64,000 nucleotides of DNA, from assembly GCF_000427335.1 (NCBI RefSeq), contig NZ_ATMR01000091.1, positions 124,001 to 188,000 of the forward strand, given 5' to 3'. A program made the position numbers and the translations under genes. The notes under the pieces were generated by a model. That model saw only the letters and a program-made list of their open reading frames with translations, had not been told where the DNA came from and ran no database searches. Positions 42,800-51,767 of this stretch are shown here, in pieces. Within the stretch, counting starts at the first letter, position 1. Every line of letters starts with the position of its first letter. The DNA comes from Winogradskyella psychrotolerans RS-3 (lineage in GTDB: Bacteria; Bacteroidota; Bacteroidia; Flavobacteriales; Flavobacteriaceae).

Positions 42800-44377
42800 T
42801 TATTTAAAAATCACCTTCTTAGTTTGCTGTTGTACTTTATTATTTAACTTAACGACATAGATGCCTTGGCTTAAGCTTGCCGCATCTATAGTGTTTCTGT
42901 CTGACGCTTCCTTTAAGAAAGAAGAAAGCACTAAACGGCCTTGAATATCGTAAACTGAGACTTCTGTATCGGCCAAAAGTGATCCGTTGATAAAAAGGGC
43001 CTGCTCGCTTGCAAAGATTTGTAAGCTTTCGCTATTTAGATCTATAGTTGATAATGAACTAGTTTCAAATCTAAGGTAGAACCGTCCGGTACCAGAAATA
43101 GCATTATTAGGGGTAAATGAATAGCTATTCGTATTCAACAAGGTAAACGTATTAGTTTGGCTATCTTCTAAATAGACCTCAACCTCATCTGGCAAAGTAG
43201 ATGCTTCAATAGTGAATGTAATCTGCTGTCCCTGCGCTGCTTTTAGCCCTAGAGGAATACTAATATCATTTTGATTGTTAAGTCCAAGACTTTGAATCGC
43301 CATATTTTTGCCAAGGTTGTTTTCTACCAAATGAGAATACAAGCTCAAACTATAACCCACTCCATTATAAAGTGCAGCATCATAGCCAGGGTCTAGACCT
43401 AAGGTTGAATTGGCATTAAAGTAAATTTCTGTTGCAAAATCTTCCGTACCATTTTCAACTTGAAGGCGTAACATTTGATTTTGATTGGCATCTCTACCTA
43501 ATATAAAATCATCTGTTCCCTCATAAGTTCTCATAGCTGTAGTGAAGCTTATTAGGTTCGTCGGATCGGCAGGATCATTTGCAACTAAGAATGCTTGTCC
43601 TGGTGCAATATTTACAACTGTTTCGGTTAATCCATTAATAATTGTAAAGTTTCCAAAGGTTCCAGCACCTATATCGGTATCAGCACCATTATTATAAGCA
43701 TAGATTGCTACTGCATTAGGATCTAATACTGCAGAATTTGCAGATAGAAAAGCTTGAGAATCTATGAATGTTGGGTAAGGATTACCTATGGAGTTCCATG
43801 CATTATTAGTTGTAGATATCTCAACAGATTCTGATACCGTAGATACTGCACCCGTAAATCTTACGGTCTGTCCGCTATAACTAGCGGCTCTGTACCCAAC
43901 TCCTCTTTTAAGTATAACATCTCCATCTGTAGTTGAGTTATAATTGGTGTAGGATTGATTAGTGTTGTTATAAGGTCCAAAAGCAAATAATGTTGGCAGT
44001 GATGGTGCATTTGGTATAATCACTGAATTGGCGTTTGTACCATCGGTATAGGTTAAGAAATCGGAAAAAGTAGCATCTGCTACTGTCTTTACCGGTAACG
44101 ACACTAAATCGTTACCTCCGTTTTCACCGGACGTACCAATAATATTAACATAACGGTCATAATTCACAACTGTAGATGTCTCTAAATCGTCGTTTAGAAA
44201 TAAGCACGCAAAGCTGTCTGATGTGGATTTAAGGTTTACTTCTGATGCAGAAAGTGTAGTGCCTGATGACACGGTAACTGTTGTCCCTGCACTTATGTGC
44301 ATGGTGGTAGATAGTTCTTGGGCTTTTGTTGTACAACAAAAAGCCACAGCCAATGCTGTAAGGTAAAATAGTTTCAT
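42800..44377 (-). CDS. Secreted protein with T9SS type A sorting domain
   Basis: 525 residues. Signal peptide Leu-Thr-Ala-Leu-Ala-Val-Ala-Phe-Cys-Cys-Thr-Thr-Lys-Ala-Gln. The C-terminal ~75 residues (Val-Tyr-Asp-Ile-Gln-Gly-Arg-Leu-Val-Leu ... Gly-Ile-Tyr-Val-Val-Lys-Leu) are the type A T9SS sorting domain that leads to export and surface anchoring. The body is beta-rich with no enzyme motif. 241 bp separate it from the 41098-42558 gene, so the two may be co-transcribed or separate. Confidence 0.85.
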   Translation of the reverse strand: MKLFYLTALAVAFCCTTKAQELSTTMHISAGTTVTVSSGTTLSASEVNLKSTSDSFACLFLNDDLETSTVVNYDRYVNIIGTSGENGGNDLVSLPVKTVADATFSDFLTYTDGTNANSVIIPNAPSLPTLFAFGPYNNTNQSYTNYNSTTDGDVILKRGVGYRAASYSGQTVRFTGAVSTVSESVEISTTNNAWNSIGNPYPTFIDSQAFLSANSAVLDPNAVAIYAYNNGADTDIGAGTFGNFTIINGLTETVVNIAPGQAFLVANDPADPTNLISFTTAMRTYEGTDDFILGRDANQNQMLRLQVENGTEDFATEIYFNANSTLGLDPGYDAALYNGVGYSLSLYSHLVENNLGKNMAIQSLGLNNQNDISIPLGLKAAQGQQITFTIEASTLPDEVEVYLEDSQTNTFTLLNTNSYSFTPNNAISGTGRFYLRFETSSLSTIDLNSESLQIFASEQALFINGSLLADTEVSVYDIQGRLVLSSFLKEASDRNTIDAASLSQGIYVVKLNNKVQQQTKKVIFK

Positions 44378-44639
44378 TTTTAGTAGATTTGGGATTACAA
44401 AGGAACAGTATAAACATCAATTATTCGAATTAAAGCTAAAAAGTTATCATTTATTTTTAGCTGAATTTCAATTACTTAACTCTAAAAAGTAGGAAAAATT
44501 ACACCTTTTATTTAACCGCCTAAATTGAAATATCGAGATAATACAATACCTTACAGCTAGAATTTCACCACAAAAGAAATTCAATAAAAAATAGGAAAAT
44601 TAGCACCTTAAATATTATGAACCATTCGTTATAAAACTT

Positions 44640-46081
44640 ATGAAATCGACAAAACAGAAAATAGGTCTCGTTTTAGGCCCATTATTATTTATACTTATTA
44701 AGCTTTTTTGTCATCCTGAAGGTTTAGGTGAGTCCGCAAATGCGATTTTAGCTTCTACATCTTGGGTCGCCGTTTGGTGGATTACTGAAGCGATCTCTAT
44801 ACCTGTAACCGCTTTATTGCCTATTATACTGTTTCCGTTATCTGGTGGCTTAGCCCTAAGCGGTACTACAGCGGCTTATGGGCATAAATACATTTTCTTA
44901 TTTCTAGGTGGCTTTATACTCGCCATCGCCATTGAAAAATGGAACTTACACAAACGGATAGCCCTAAACATCATTAAAATTGTTGGGACTAATGTTAGTC
45001 GCATCATTCTTGGATTTATGGTGGCTACTGCCTTATTATCCATGTGGATTTCTAATACCGCCACAGCAGTAATGATTTTACCTGTGGGAATTGCTATTGT
45101 TTTACAGCTACAGGATAATCCTAAAACTAACTCCAATGAGAATTTAATATTTGGAAAAGCCCTAATGCTAGCTATTGCCTATAGTGCGTCTATAGGAGGT
45201 ATGGCCACACTAATAGGTACACCGCCGAATTTAGTATTAGCTGGCGTGGTTGAAAGCACTTATAATACCGAAATTACATTTTCGCAATGGTTTATGTTTG
45301 GCTTTCCTATAAGTGTTATTTTACTGATTATCTGCTGGTTTTATTTAACCCGATTTGCCTTCAAATTTGAACAAAAAGAGTTTCCTGGTGGTCGAAAAGA
45401 AATTGAAAATCAGCTGAATGCTTTAGGAAAAACATCTCACGAAGAAAAAGTGATTCTCGTAGTCTTTACGATTACTGCCATAGCATGGATTAGCAGGTCA
45501 TTTTTACTAACTAAATGGTTACCCGCAATTGACGATACTATTATTGCAATGATGGCCTCTATTATCTTGTTTTTAATTCCTAATAAAAAGGGAACCAGGC
45601 TTTAATTTCTTGGGAAGACGCTGTAAAGTTACCTTGGGGTATTTTGTTACTTTTTGGTGGTGGTATGGCTTTAGCAAATGGTTTTGAGTCTAGTGGTTTA
45701 GCCATTTGGATCGGCAACCAATTAACTTCTTTGATTGGGGTATCTCTTTTTATTCTCTTACTAGTCTTAATTGCCTCGGTTAACTTTTTAACTGAAATTA
45801 CATCGAATATGGCAACTACAGCCATGTTATTACCCGTTCTAGTATCCTTGGCTGCCGTTATTAATGTGCATCCTTATATATTACTGGTCAGTGCCACTTT
45901 AGCGGCCTCATGTGCATTTATGCTTCCTGTTGCCACACCACCAAATGCTGTGGTTTTTGGCTCAGGCTATTTAAAAATAGAAGATATGGTTAAAAAAGGC
46001 ATTTGGATGAATGTGATTTCTATTTTACTCATCACGTTAATTGTGTATTTTGTGTTGCCTTTAATTTGGGATTTGAATTAA
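44640..46081 (+). pseudogene. DASS/SLC13-family transporter, frameshifted at a G3 run (likely intact gene with an indel)
   Basis: First frame 44640-45605 (321 residues), second 45644-46081. At Pro-Asn-Lys-Lys-Gly near 45587-45593 the run GGG needs a fourth G: then Asn-Gln-Ala-Leu-Ile-Ser-Trp-Glu-Asp-Ala-Val-Lys continues seamlessly into the second part, giving 480 residues. Ser-Asn-Thr-Ala-Thr-Ala-Val-Met-Ile-Leu-Pro and Ile-Gly-Thr-Pro-Pro-Asn-Leu are the sodium-binding SNT motifs of sodium:dicarboxylate/sulfate transporters, and the second SNT-like motif (Thr-Ser-Asn-Met-Ala-Thr-Thr) is in the second part. Confidence 0.9.
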
Positions 46082-46084
46082 ACA

Positions 46085-46813
46085 CTAGATATTTAAGCGA
46101 CTATACACCATAGATTTATAGCTTTCACCTATTGGAATACGTTCTTCTTTAATAATAATTCTATTTTTTTGAATAGAGGTGATTTTATTGACATTAACCA
46201 GATACGAGCGATGCACTCTTATAAACATCGTTTCGGGTAACTTAGATTGCATTTCCTTAAAGCTCATTAAGGTTAATATGGGTTTCGCGTTTTCAGAATG
46301 AATTTTTAAATAATCTTTTAAACCTTGAATATGCTTAATTTCCTTGATGTCTATTTTTAAGTTTTCGTACTCCGATTTTACAAAAATGAAATCATCTTCG
46401 TGTGTAGGCGCCTCACCACCTGCAGAAGAAATATGGACAGATGTGCTTACTTCATTTAGCTTCATCATCTCTTTAACGCGGTTTACCGCTTTTAAAAACC
46501 GTGGAAATGGAATGGGTTTCATTAAGTAATCCACAGCATTAAGGTCAAAACCCTCTAAAGCATATTCTGGGTAAGCAGTTGTAAAAATAAAGTAAGGGAC
46601 TTTGCCTTCTAAGGATCGTATGAGTTCAATACCCGAAATGTTAGGCATTTCAATATCAGAAAACACCAAATCTATACGGTTGTTATTTATAAAATCTAAA
46701 GCTTCAATGGCATTAGTAAACGTGCTAATCACCTCTACTGCTCCTAGAGCCTGACAATAAGACTCAATGACACCTATTGCTAAAGGTTCGTCATCAATTA
46801 TTATGCATTTCAT
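46085..46813 (-). CDS. LytTR-family response regulator
   Basis: 242 residues. Receiver: Asp-Asp-Glu (7-9), phosphorylated Asp53 in Val-Phe-Ser-Asp-Ile-Glu-Met-Pro, Thr/Tyr and Lys switch residues in Phe-Thr-Thr-Ala-Tyr and Met-Lys-Pro-Ile. The C-terminal LytTR DNA-binding domain ends with Phe-Ile-Arg-Val-His-Arg-Ser-Tyr-Leu-Val-Asn. Start overlaps the kinase end by 20 bases. Partner of the LytS-type kinase and head candidate of the locus up to 52995. Confidence 0.95.
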   Translation of the reverse strand: MKCIIIDDEPLAIGVIESYCQALGAVEVISTFTNAIEALDFINNNRIDLVFSDIEMPNISGIELIRSLEGKVPYFIFTTAYPEYALEGFDLNAVDYLMKPIPFPRFLKAVNRVKEMMKLNEVSTSVHISSAGGEAPTHEDDFIFVKSEYENLKIDIKEIKHIQGLKDYLKIHSENAKPILTLMSFKEMQSKLPETMFIRVHRSYLVNVNKITSIQKNRIIIKEERIPIGESYKSMVYSRLNI

Positions 46814-47846
46814 TGTCGGTTAAATTTAAGGTTAAATGCACTCTATAATAGGAACTATCTTCATTTATTGTCAACTCATGATTGTTTTTATACAAATAAT
46901 TAAGTTGATTCTTTATGTTCTCTAATCCTACTCCAGAGTTTTTATCGTCACGTTTATATAAGCCTATTATATTTTCTACGTTTAAGCTTAGTTTATTATT
47001 GTCGACTACTATTTTTATGTCTATATGCGTATTTCCTTTGTAATCTGTTCCGTACTTAAAAGCATTTTCGATAAAGGAAATTAATAACAAAGAATAGATT
47101 TTTAAATTTCTTGTCTCTCCTTTTATGTTAAGTTTAACAGCTTCAGTATTTTTAAGCCGCAACCGCTGTAACGCAATATAATTCTTAATATAATTTATTT
47201 CCTTCTCTAATGTGACTTGCTCATTTCCTGCTTCATAAAGCATATAGCGCATTAACTCCGACAACGTAATAACAGCTTCTGGTGCATCATCGGATTTGCT
47301 TCTCACTAAAGCATAAATACTATTTAATGAATTAAATAAAAAGTGTGGATTTAGTTGATTTCTTAAAAACTGTAACTTAATCTCTTTTTGTTCATTTTCT
47401 AATTCCTTAGACAACCGATCGCGTTTATAAAAGTCCACCACCAAACTAAAAATACCACCTAAAAGAAAAATTGTTAGTGAAAACACAACAGGAATGGCGT
47501 GTCGTATACCAAAAGGTCCTCCTGGTCTATTAGGACGCATACCCATATTTCTAAACTCATCTCTTATTGGGTTTGGAATTAACACTTCACTCACATAATT
47601 ATAGAGTGCCAAAAATAAAATGGACACTACAATGTAGAAAAATAGTTGGCGTTTTAGTAAAATGTAAGGTACGAGAACTAAGTAGTTAACATAAAACAAG
47701 ATGGGATTCATTAATTGCTTTAAAAACACTTCATAAGGAATTTTACCTAAATTTAGATAAGCCGTTAATAAAGGAAATATACTAATGCAAAGCCAAACAA
47801 GGATATGTACAATAAATTCTTTATAAGATATGTTTTTAGTTAGCAT
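46794..47846 (-). CDS. LytS-type sensor histidine kinase
   Basis: 350 residues. Four membrane helices in residues 10-137, then the His_kinase (PF06580) block Leu-Arg-Asn-Gln-Leu-Asn-Pro-His168-Phe-Leu-Phe-Asn-Ser-Leu-Asn and the HATPase Asn box (Glu-Asn-Ala-Phe-Lys-Tyr-Gly) with Gly-Val-Gly-Leu-Glu-Asn. No extracellular domain, so it may sense within the membrane or through a partner. Twenty bases after DUF4907. Confidence 0.93.
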   Translation of the reverse strand: MLTKNISYKEFIVHILVWLCISIFPLLTAYLNLGKIPYEVFLKQLMNPILFYVNYLVLVPYILLKRQLFFYIVVSILFLALYNYVSEVLIPNPIRDEFRNMGMRPNRPGGPFGIRHAIPVVFSLTIFLLGGIFSLVVDFYKRDRLSKELENEQKEIKLQFLRNQLNPHFLFNSLNSIYALVRSKSDDAPEAVITLSELMRYMLYEAGNEQVTLEKEINYIKNYIALQRLRLKNTEAVKLNIKGETRNLKIYSLLLISFIENAFKYGTDYKGNTHIDIKIVVDNNKLSLNVENIIGLYKRDDKNSGVGLENIKNQLNYLYKNNHELTINEDSSYYRVHLTLNLTDNEMHNN

Positions 47847-47866
47847 GTACTATTTAATAAAGTCGA

Positions 47867-48217
47867 TTATATTCTCTTAAAATGTATGGCATTAGCATCT
47901 AAATCTTTAATACTAACTACTGGTATTTTATTTTCTATAAGTTTACGCATTACAAGATTTCCGATTTTTTCAGCATCTGCTTTAGAAGTAAAAACTTGTC
48001 GTCCTTTCACTGCAGGAATGTATTCTTGACGAATGAATAAATTATCATCATTATACACCTCATAGATCCAAAAGCTATCTTGTTCTATTACCTGTAATGC
48101 AAAAGATGTTTCATTTACGGCATTCTTTTCAACATCTCCGGGTTGGAAATAAAAGAACGCTACACATAAAATTATAATCCCTAAAAATACAGCTTTACTG
48201 TTATAATTATTTTTCAT
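47867..48217 (-). CDS. DUF4907-like small exported protein
   Basis: 116 residues. An N-terminal hydrophobic helix (Ala-Val-Phe-Leu-Gly-Ile-Ile-Ile-Leu-Cys-Val-Ala-Phe) acts as signal or anchor. Then Ile-Pro-Ala-Val-Lys-Gly-Arg-Gln-Val-Phe and Phe-Thr-Ser-Lys-Ala-Asp-Ala-Glu-Lys-Ile-Gly, which I recognise as DUF4907. It is 20 bases before the LytS gene. Possible sensor partner of the kinase. Confidence 0.7.
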   Translation of the reverse strand: MKNNYNSKAVFLGIIILCVAFFYFQPGDVEKNAVNETSFALQVIEQDSFWIYEVYNDDNLFIRQEYIPAVKGRQVFTSKADAEKIGNLVMRKLIENKIPVVSIKDLDANAIHFKRI

Positions 48218-48231
48218 CTCATTTTATTATT

Positions 48232-48279
48232 AAAAAAAGAGTCAGAATTAATGAAGGATATCAACATTATCCTGACTCT
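48232..48279 (-). terminator. Terminator between the kelch gene and DUF4907 gene
   Basis: AGAGTCAG and CTGACTCT outer arms; on the minus strand followed by a T7 run. It partly separates the kelch/outer-membrane genes from the regulator genes. Confidence 0.75.
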
Positions 48280-48345
48280 AAGTTGGCTACTACCCTCAAT
48301 CACTAAAGTAAAAGCCCATCAACCAATCTAATCAATCTTTATATT

Positions 48346-49353
48346 CTAGTTATCGTCGTCGTCTTGTTCTGCATTAGGGAAAAACTCCATATTATCATCT
48401 AAATACAAAGTTCCGTTTCTACCTAAAGCGACAAACGCACGCGCACCATCACTGAATGCAATAGCATCTCGTCTTGCATACAACTCAAATGGTGTTTTTT
48501 CTTCCCAAGTTTCGGTTGAAGGTGTATATTCATAAACCGTACTTAAACTCCCTGAATATTCACCACATGCAATATATCCTTTACCATCCATTGTAAACGC
48601 TACAGCATTAGATCGGTACACATAATCATCGTCATCGTCGTCTACGTCTGTAAGTTGCGTCCAAACTTCAGTATCTAAGTTAAACGACCAAAAATCGGTT
48701 TCATAAACTCCATTGCTTACACCTGTTGCCAAATAAACCTCGTTGCCCAATGTAAAAGTGACACCATCTCTTCTTTTGTCTCCACCAAAACCGAACACTT
48801 CTTCCCATGAATCTGAAACTGGGCTGTATTTCCAAAAGTCTTTTTTATCACTTCCATCATTTCCAGTGCCCACATAACCAAAGGAATCTGAACCAAACCC
48901 AACAGCTCCATACCTTGCTGAACCTCCAAAATCTGCAATGGTTGTCCAGCTATTAGTACCCACTTTGTATTTGTAAAAATCAGATAACTCATCATTAGTA
49001 TCTCCATTATAGCCTGTTCCCATATACCCATCGCTACCGATAACAAATGATACTGCAGAACTTCTCTCTACACCAGGAAAATCTGACAATTGTTGCCAAG
49101 AATTGGTATCCATATTATAACCCCAAAAATCGTTATAGTAATCACTACCATCATAACCAGTTCCCATATAGCCAATATTACCAATGGTAAAGGCCGAAGA
49201 ACTACTTCTTGATTCCTCATTAAATGTCGATTTCTTTACCCAGTTCCCTAAGGTTTCTTCATCGTCGTCATCACTATTACAACTATAAAACAACGCCAAC
49301 AGGGCACCTAAATAAAGCAATCTTATGGCTGATTTGTTATTCATTTTTCTCAT
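48346..49353 (-). CDS. Kelch-repeat lipoprotein (beta-propeller)
   Basis: 335 residues. Lipobox Leu-Phe-Tyr-Ser-Cys25 followed by an acidic Asp-Asp-Asp-Glu-Glu linker. About five kelch blades, each with Gly-Tyr-Met-Gly-Thr-Gly or similar, then Asp-Phe-Trp-Gly-Tyr and Trp-Gln-Gln-Leu: see Ala-Phe-Thr-Ile-Gly-Asn-Ile-Gly-Tyr. An Asp-rich C-terminus. Anchored at the outer membrane as a binding platform. Two bases between it and the outer-membrane protein gene. Confidence 0.9.
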   Translation of the reverse strand: MRKMNNKSAIRLLYLGALLALFYSCNSDDDDEETLGNWVKKSTFNEESRSSSSAFTIGNIGYMGTGYDGSDYYNDFWGYNMDTNSWQQLSDFPGVERSSAVSFVIGSDGYMGTGYNGDTNDELSDFYKYKVGTNSWTTIADFGGSARYGAVGFGSDSFGYVGTGNDGSDKKDFWKYSPVSDSWEEVFGFGGDKRRDGVTFTLGNEVYLATGVSNGVYETDFWSFNLDTEVWTQLTDVDDDDDDYVYRSNAVAFTMDGKGYIACGEYSGSLSTVYEYTPSTETWEEKTPFELYARRDAIAFSDGARAFVALGRNGTLYLDDNMEFFPNAEQDDDDN

Positions 49354-49354
49354 T

Positions 49355-50254
49355 TTACTTCTTATTTATATTAAAACTAATTCCTATGTTTAAGGATAAT
49401 GATTCCTTAGAATCAAAATCATATATGGTATTATCGCTTTCACTTACCGTAAGCTCACTTCCTAATAAATAGCCCATATTAAAATTTGTTGACCAATTAT
49501 CATCAAAACGAAATTGATAACCCAATCCTAATTTCAACGCTTTAAATTCTAATTCAGAATTATAGATAACCGCTTCATTTGCCAAGCTAAAACCTGAAGT
49601 ATTATTCGCATAAATGGATTCGGGTTGTGCTTTAAAATCAAAACTACTCTGCTCGTTTAGTTTGTAAAACACACCTGTGACTGGTATTCCTATTTCGTAT
49701 CTCAATTTTTCATTTACATTTTTAGAATACGATATTAAAGGGTAAAAGTTAGGCTTACCAAATAATGAACCGTAACCCGCACCTATTTTTAAGGATGATT
49801 TAAGTCCGTCTTTATCCCAAGTCTTCGTAAAGTTTGCGGCGTAACTCAATATAAAATCATCGCTAGAAATTTCTTCATTAAATGTTGAAGACAAATACGG
49901 TGCAATGGTGAAGTTTACATCCCAATTATTACGTAGTGCTTTTTTATATCTAGCAAACAGTTCTATACTGTGTAATTCTTCAAATGCACTGTAATCATGA
50001 TACCGATCATACGCATCAAAATCTAAACTATTATTAGTGTAGCTCATACCAAAACCAATGGTTGGCTTATCTAATACAGATGTAAAATCTATAGTTACTG
50101 ATTTAGTGTCTAATTGAACCTCGTTCAAATTAAAATAACTACTATACTCTAATGCCATTACATCTCCGGCATCTGTAGTAGTGAACATTTTTTGTCCATA
50201 CGACACCATAGAGACTAAGCTAAAGGTTAAATAATGTAATGTCTTTTTTCTCAT
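49355..50254 (-). CDS. Outer-membrane beta-barrel-like protein
   Basis: 299 residues. Signal peptide Leu-Thr-Phe-Ser-Leu-Val-Ser-Met-Val-Ser-Tyr-Gly-Gln. Alternating Tyr/Leu/Asp strands and a terminal Leu-Asn-Ile-Gly-Ile-Ser-Phe-Asn-Ile strand suggest an outer-membrane barrel of ten to twelve strands. No specific family. Same transcript as the kelch gene. Confidence 0.7.
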   Translation of the reverse strand: MRKKTLHYLTFSLVSMVSYGQKMFTTTDAGDVMALEYSSYFNLNEVQLDTKSVTIDFTSVLDKPTIGFGMSYTNNSLDFDAYDRYHDYSAFEELHSIELFARYKKALRNNWDVNFTIAPYLSSTFNEEISSDDFILSYAANFTKTWDKDGLKSSLKIGAGYGSLFGKPNFYPLISYSKNVNEKLRYEIGIPVTGVFYKLNEQSSFDFKAQPESIYANNTSGFSLANEAVIYNSELEFKALKLGLGYQFRFDDNWSTNFNMGYLLGSELTVSESDNTIYDFDSKESLSLNIGISFNINKK

Positions 50255-50468
50255 CGGGTGCTAACTTACTACCACAATCTTTTACAACAATTACAAAATA
50301 TACCTAGACCCTTTTTTTATAGACAGACACCAAATTTTAATCTACAAAACCAATTATAAACTTTAAACGTATAAATCTGCCTTTCTGTAGATACATATAA
50401 GCCATAGGTATATTAGACTTTTTATTAGATCAATTGGTTAGTTGATTTGTAGAAATTATACAAAACAA

Positions 50469-51767
50469 ATGTTGAAATCATTTCTAAAATTATTGACAGT
50501 CATTATCACTTTAATGGTCATAATATCGTGTTCTACAGACGCTGAAGATGCAAACTTAGTTGCAGGTGAAGACTTCACAGGCACCAATATAAGAGTTCTA
50601 TCTATTGATACCTTTTCTGTAAAATTATCTACAATGAAGTTTGATTCTATTACAACCTCAACTAGTGATCGCTTATTAGTTGGTAAGTATCAGGATAACG
50701 ATATGGGAATTGTAAATACCTCTACTTATATACAGATTAGTCCTTCTTCTTTTTACTTAGATAATGATGCCGTTTTAGATAGCGTTGGTTTAGTTCTAGG
50801 ATATGACACCTATTATTACAACGATACCACCCAAGTTGCCACACTTAATATTCATAAGCTCACCGACAAAATGAGTTCTGATGATACGTACTTCTATAAC
50901 ACCACAGAAACCGCTTACGAAACAACTCCTTTAACGAGTAAAACCTACTTCCCTACTCCAAGTAAAGATTCAGTTTTTGTAACGCTGCCCTACAGTTTTG
51001 GTGAAAATCTATTTAATGATATTAGAGATAATACTATTACGGATCAAGAATCCTTATACCAACAACTAAAAGGGTTAACCATAAAGCCTGGCACTGACGA
51101 TAATGCCTCTATCATTGGTTTTTCAACGGATAGCGGTACAAGTTACCTGCGGTTTTATTATACTATTCCAGATGAGTTAGAAACCGATGAATACACCTAT
51201 GACATGACGATTAATACATACTATAATCATATAGAAAGTGACGTTACCGGTTTACCTCTAGAAGCTATAGTTGACCAAGAATACAACCTAGCGTCATCTG
51301 AAAGTGGAAACATAAGTTATAACCAAGCTGGCACAGGTTATGTGACTAGAATTGAATTCCCAACAATTAGAGACTTGTATAATCTAGGCAACGAAGGCAC
51401 CATATTAGATGCCACCCTCTATATAGAACCGAATTCTGCATCGCATTCTGAGATTCAACCCTTAAGCGAAACCTTACTGCTTTATACTATAGATCAAAAT
51501 AATGACTTGGCCAGCCAAATTAGTAATAGTGTTGATGTGGTCTCAGCAACCACAACCAATGTTAGTTCAGAATTTAATCAAATTGTATTTACAGTACCTG
51601 TTATAGATTTTATAGATCAGAAATTGAATGAGAGTCCGGTAACTAAAGATGCCCTTATTTTAATTCCAACAGACTATAACTCTACCATAAATAAAATCAT
51701 TTTTAATGACAGTCAGCGATCTGGCTTTAACACCAAATTAGTTATAACCTATGCATCATATGAATAA
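50469..51767 (+). CDS. DUF4270-family lipoprotein
   Basis: 432 residues from the Met at 50469; a start at 50442 would put nine extra polar residues before the signal. Lipobox Ile-Ile-Ser-Cys. Leu-Val-Gly-Lys-Tyr-Gln-Asp-Asn-Asp-Met-Gly, then repeated beta structure with Leu-Asp-Ser-Val-Gly-Leu-Val-Leu and a C-terminal Ile-Ile-Phe-Asn-Asp match DUF4270, a Bacteroidota surface lipoprotein family. Divergent from the kelch operon. Overlaps the next gene by 17 bases. Confidence 0.82.
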   Translation: MLKSFLKLLTVIITLMVIISCSTDAEDANLVAGEDFTGTNIRVLSIDTFSVKLSTMKFDSITTSTSDRLLVGKYQDNDMGIVNTSTYIQISPSSFYLDNDAVLDSVGLVLGYDTYYYNDTTQVATLNIHKLTDKMSSDDTYFYNTTETAYETTPLTSKTYFPTPSKDSVFVTLPYSFGENLFNDIRDNTITDQESLYQQLKGLTIKPGTDDNASIIGFSTDSGTSYLRFYYTIPDELETDEYTYDMTINTYYNHIESDVTGLPLEAIVDQEYNLASSESGNISYNQAGTGYVTRIEFPTIRDLYNLGNEGTILDATLYIEPNSASHSEIQPLSETLLLYTIDQNNDLASQISNSVDVVSATTTNVSSEFNQIVFTVPVIDFIDQKLNESPVTKDALILIPTDYNSTINKIIFNDSQRSGFNTKLVITYASYE

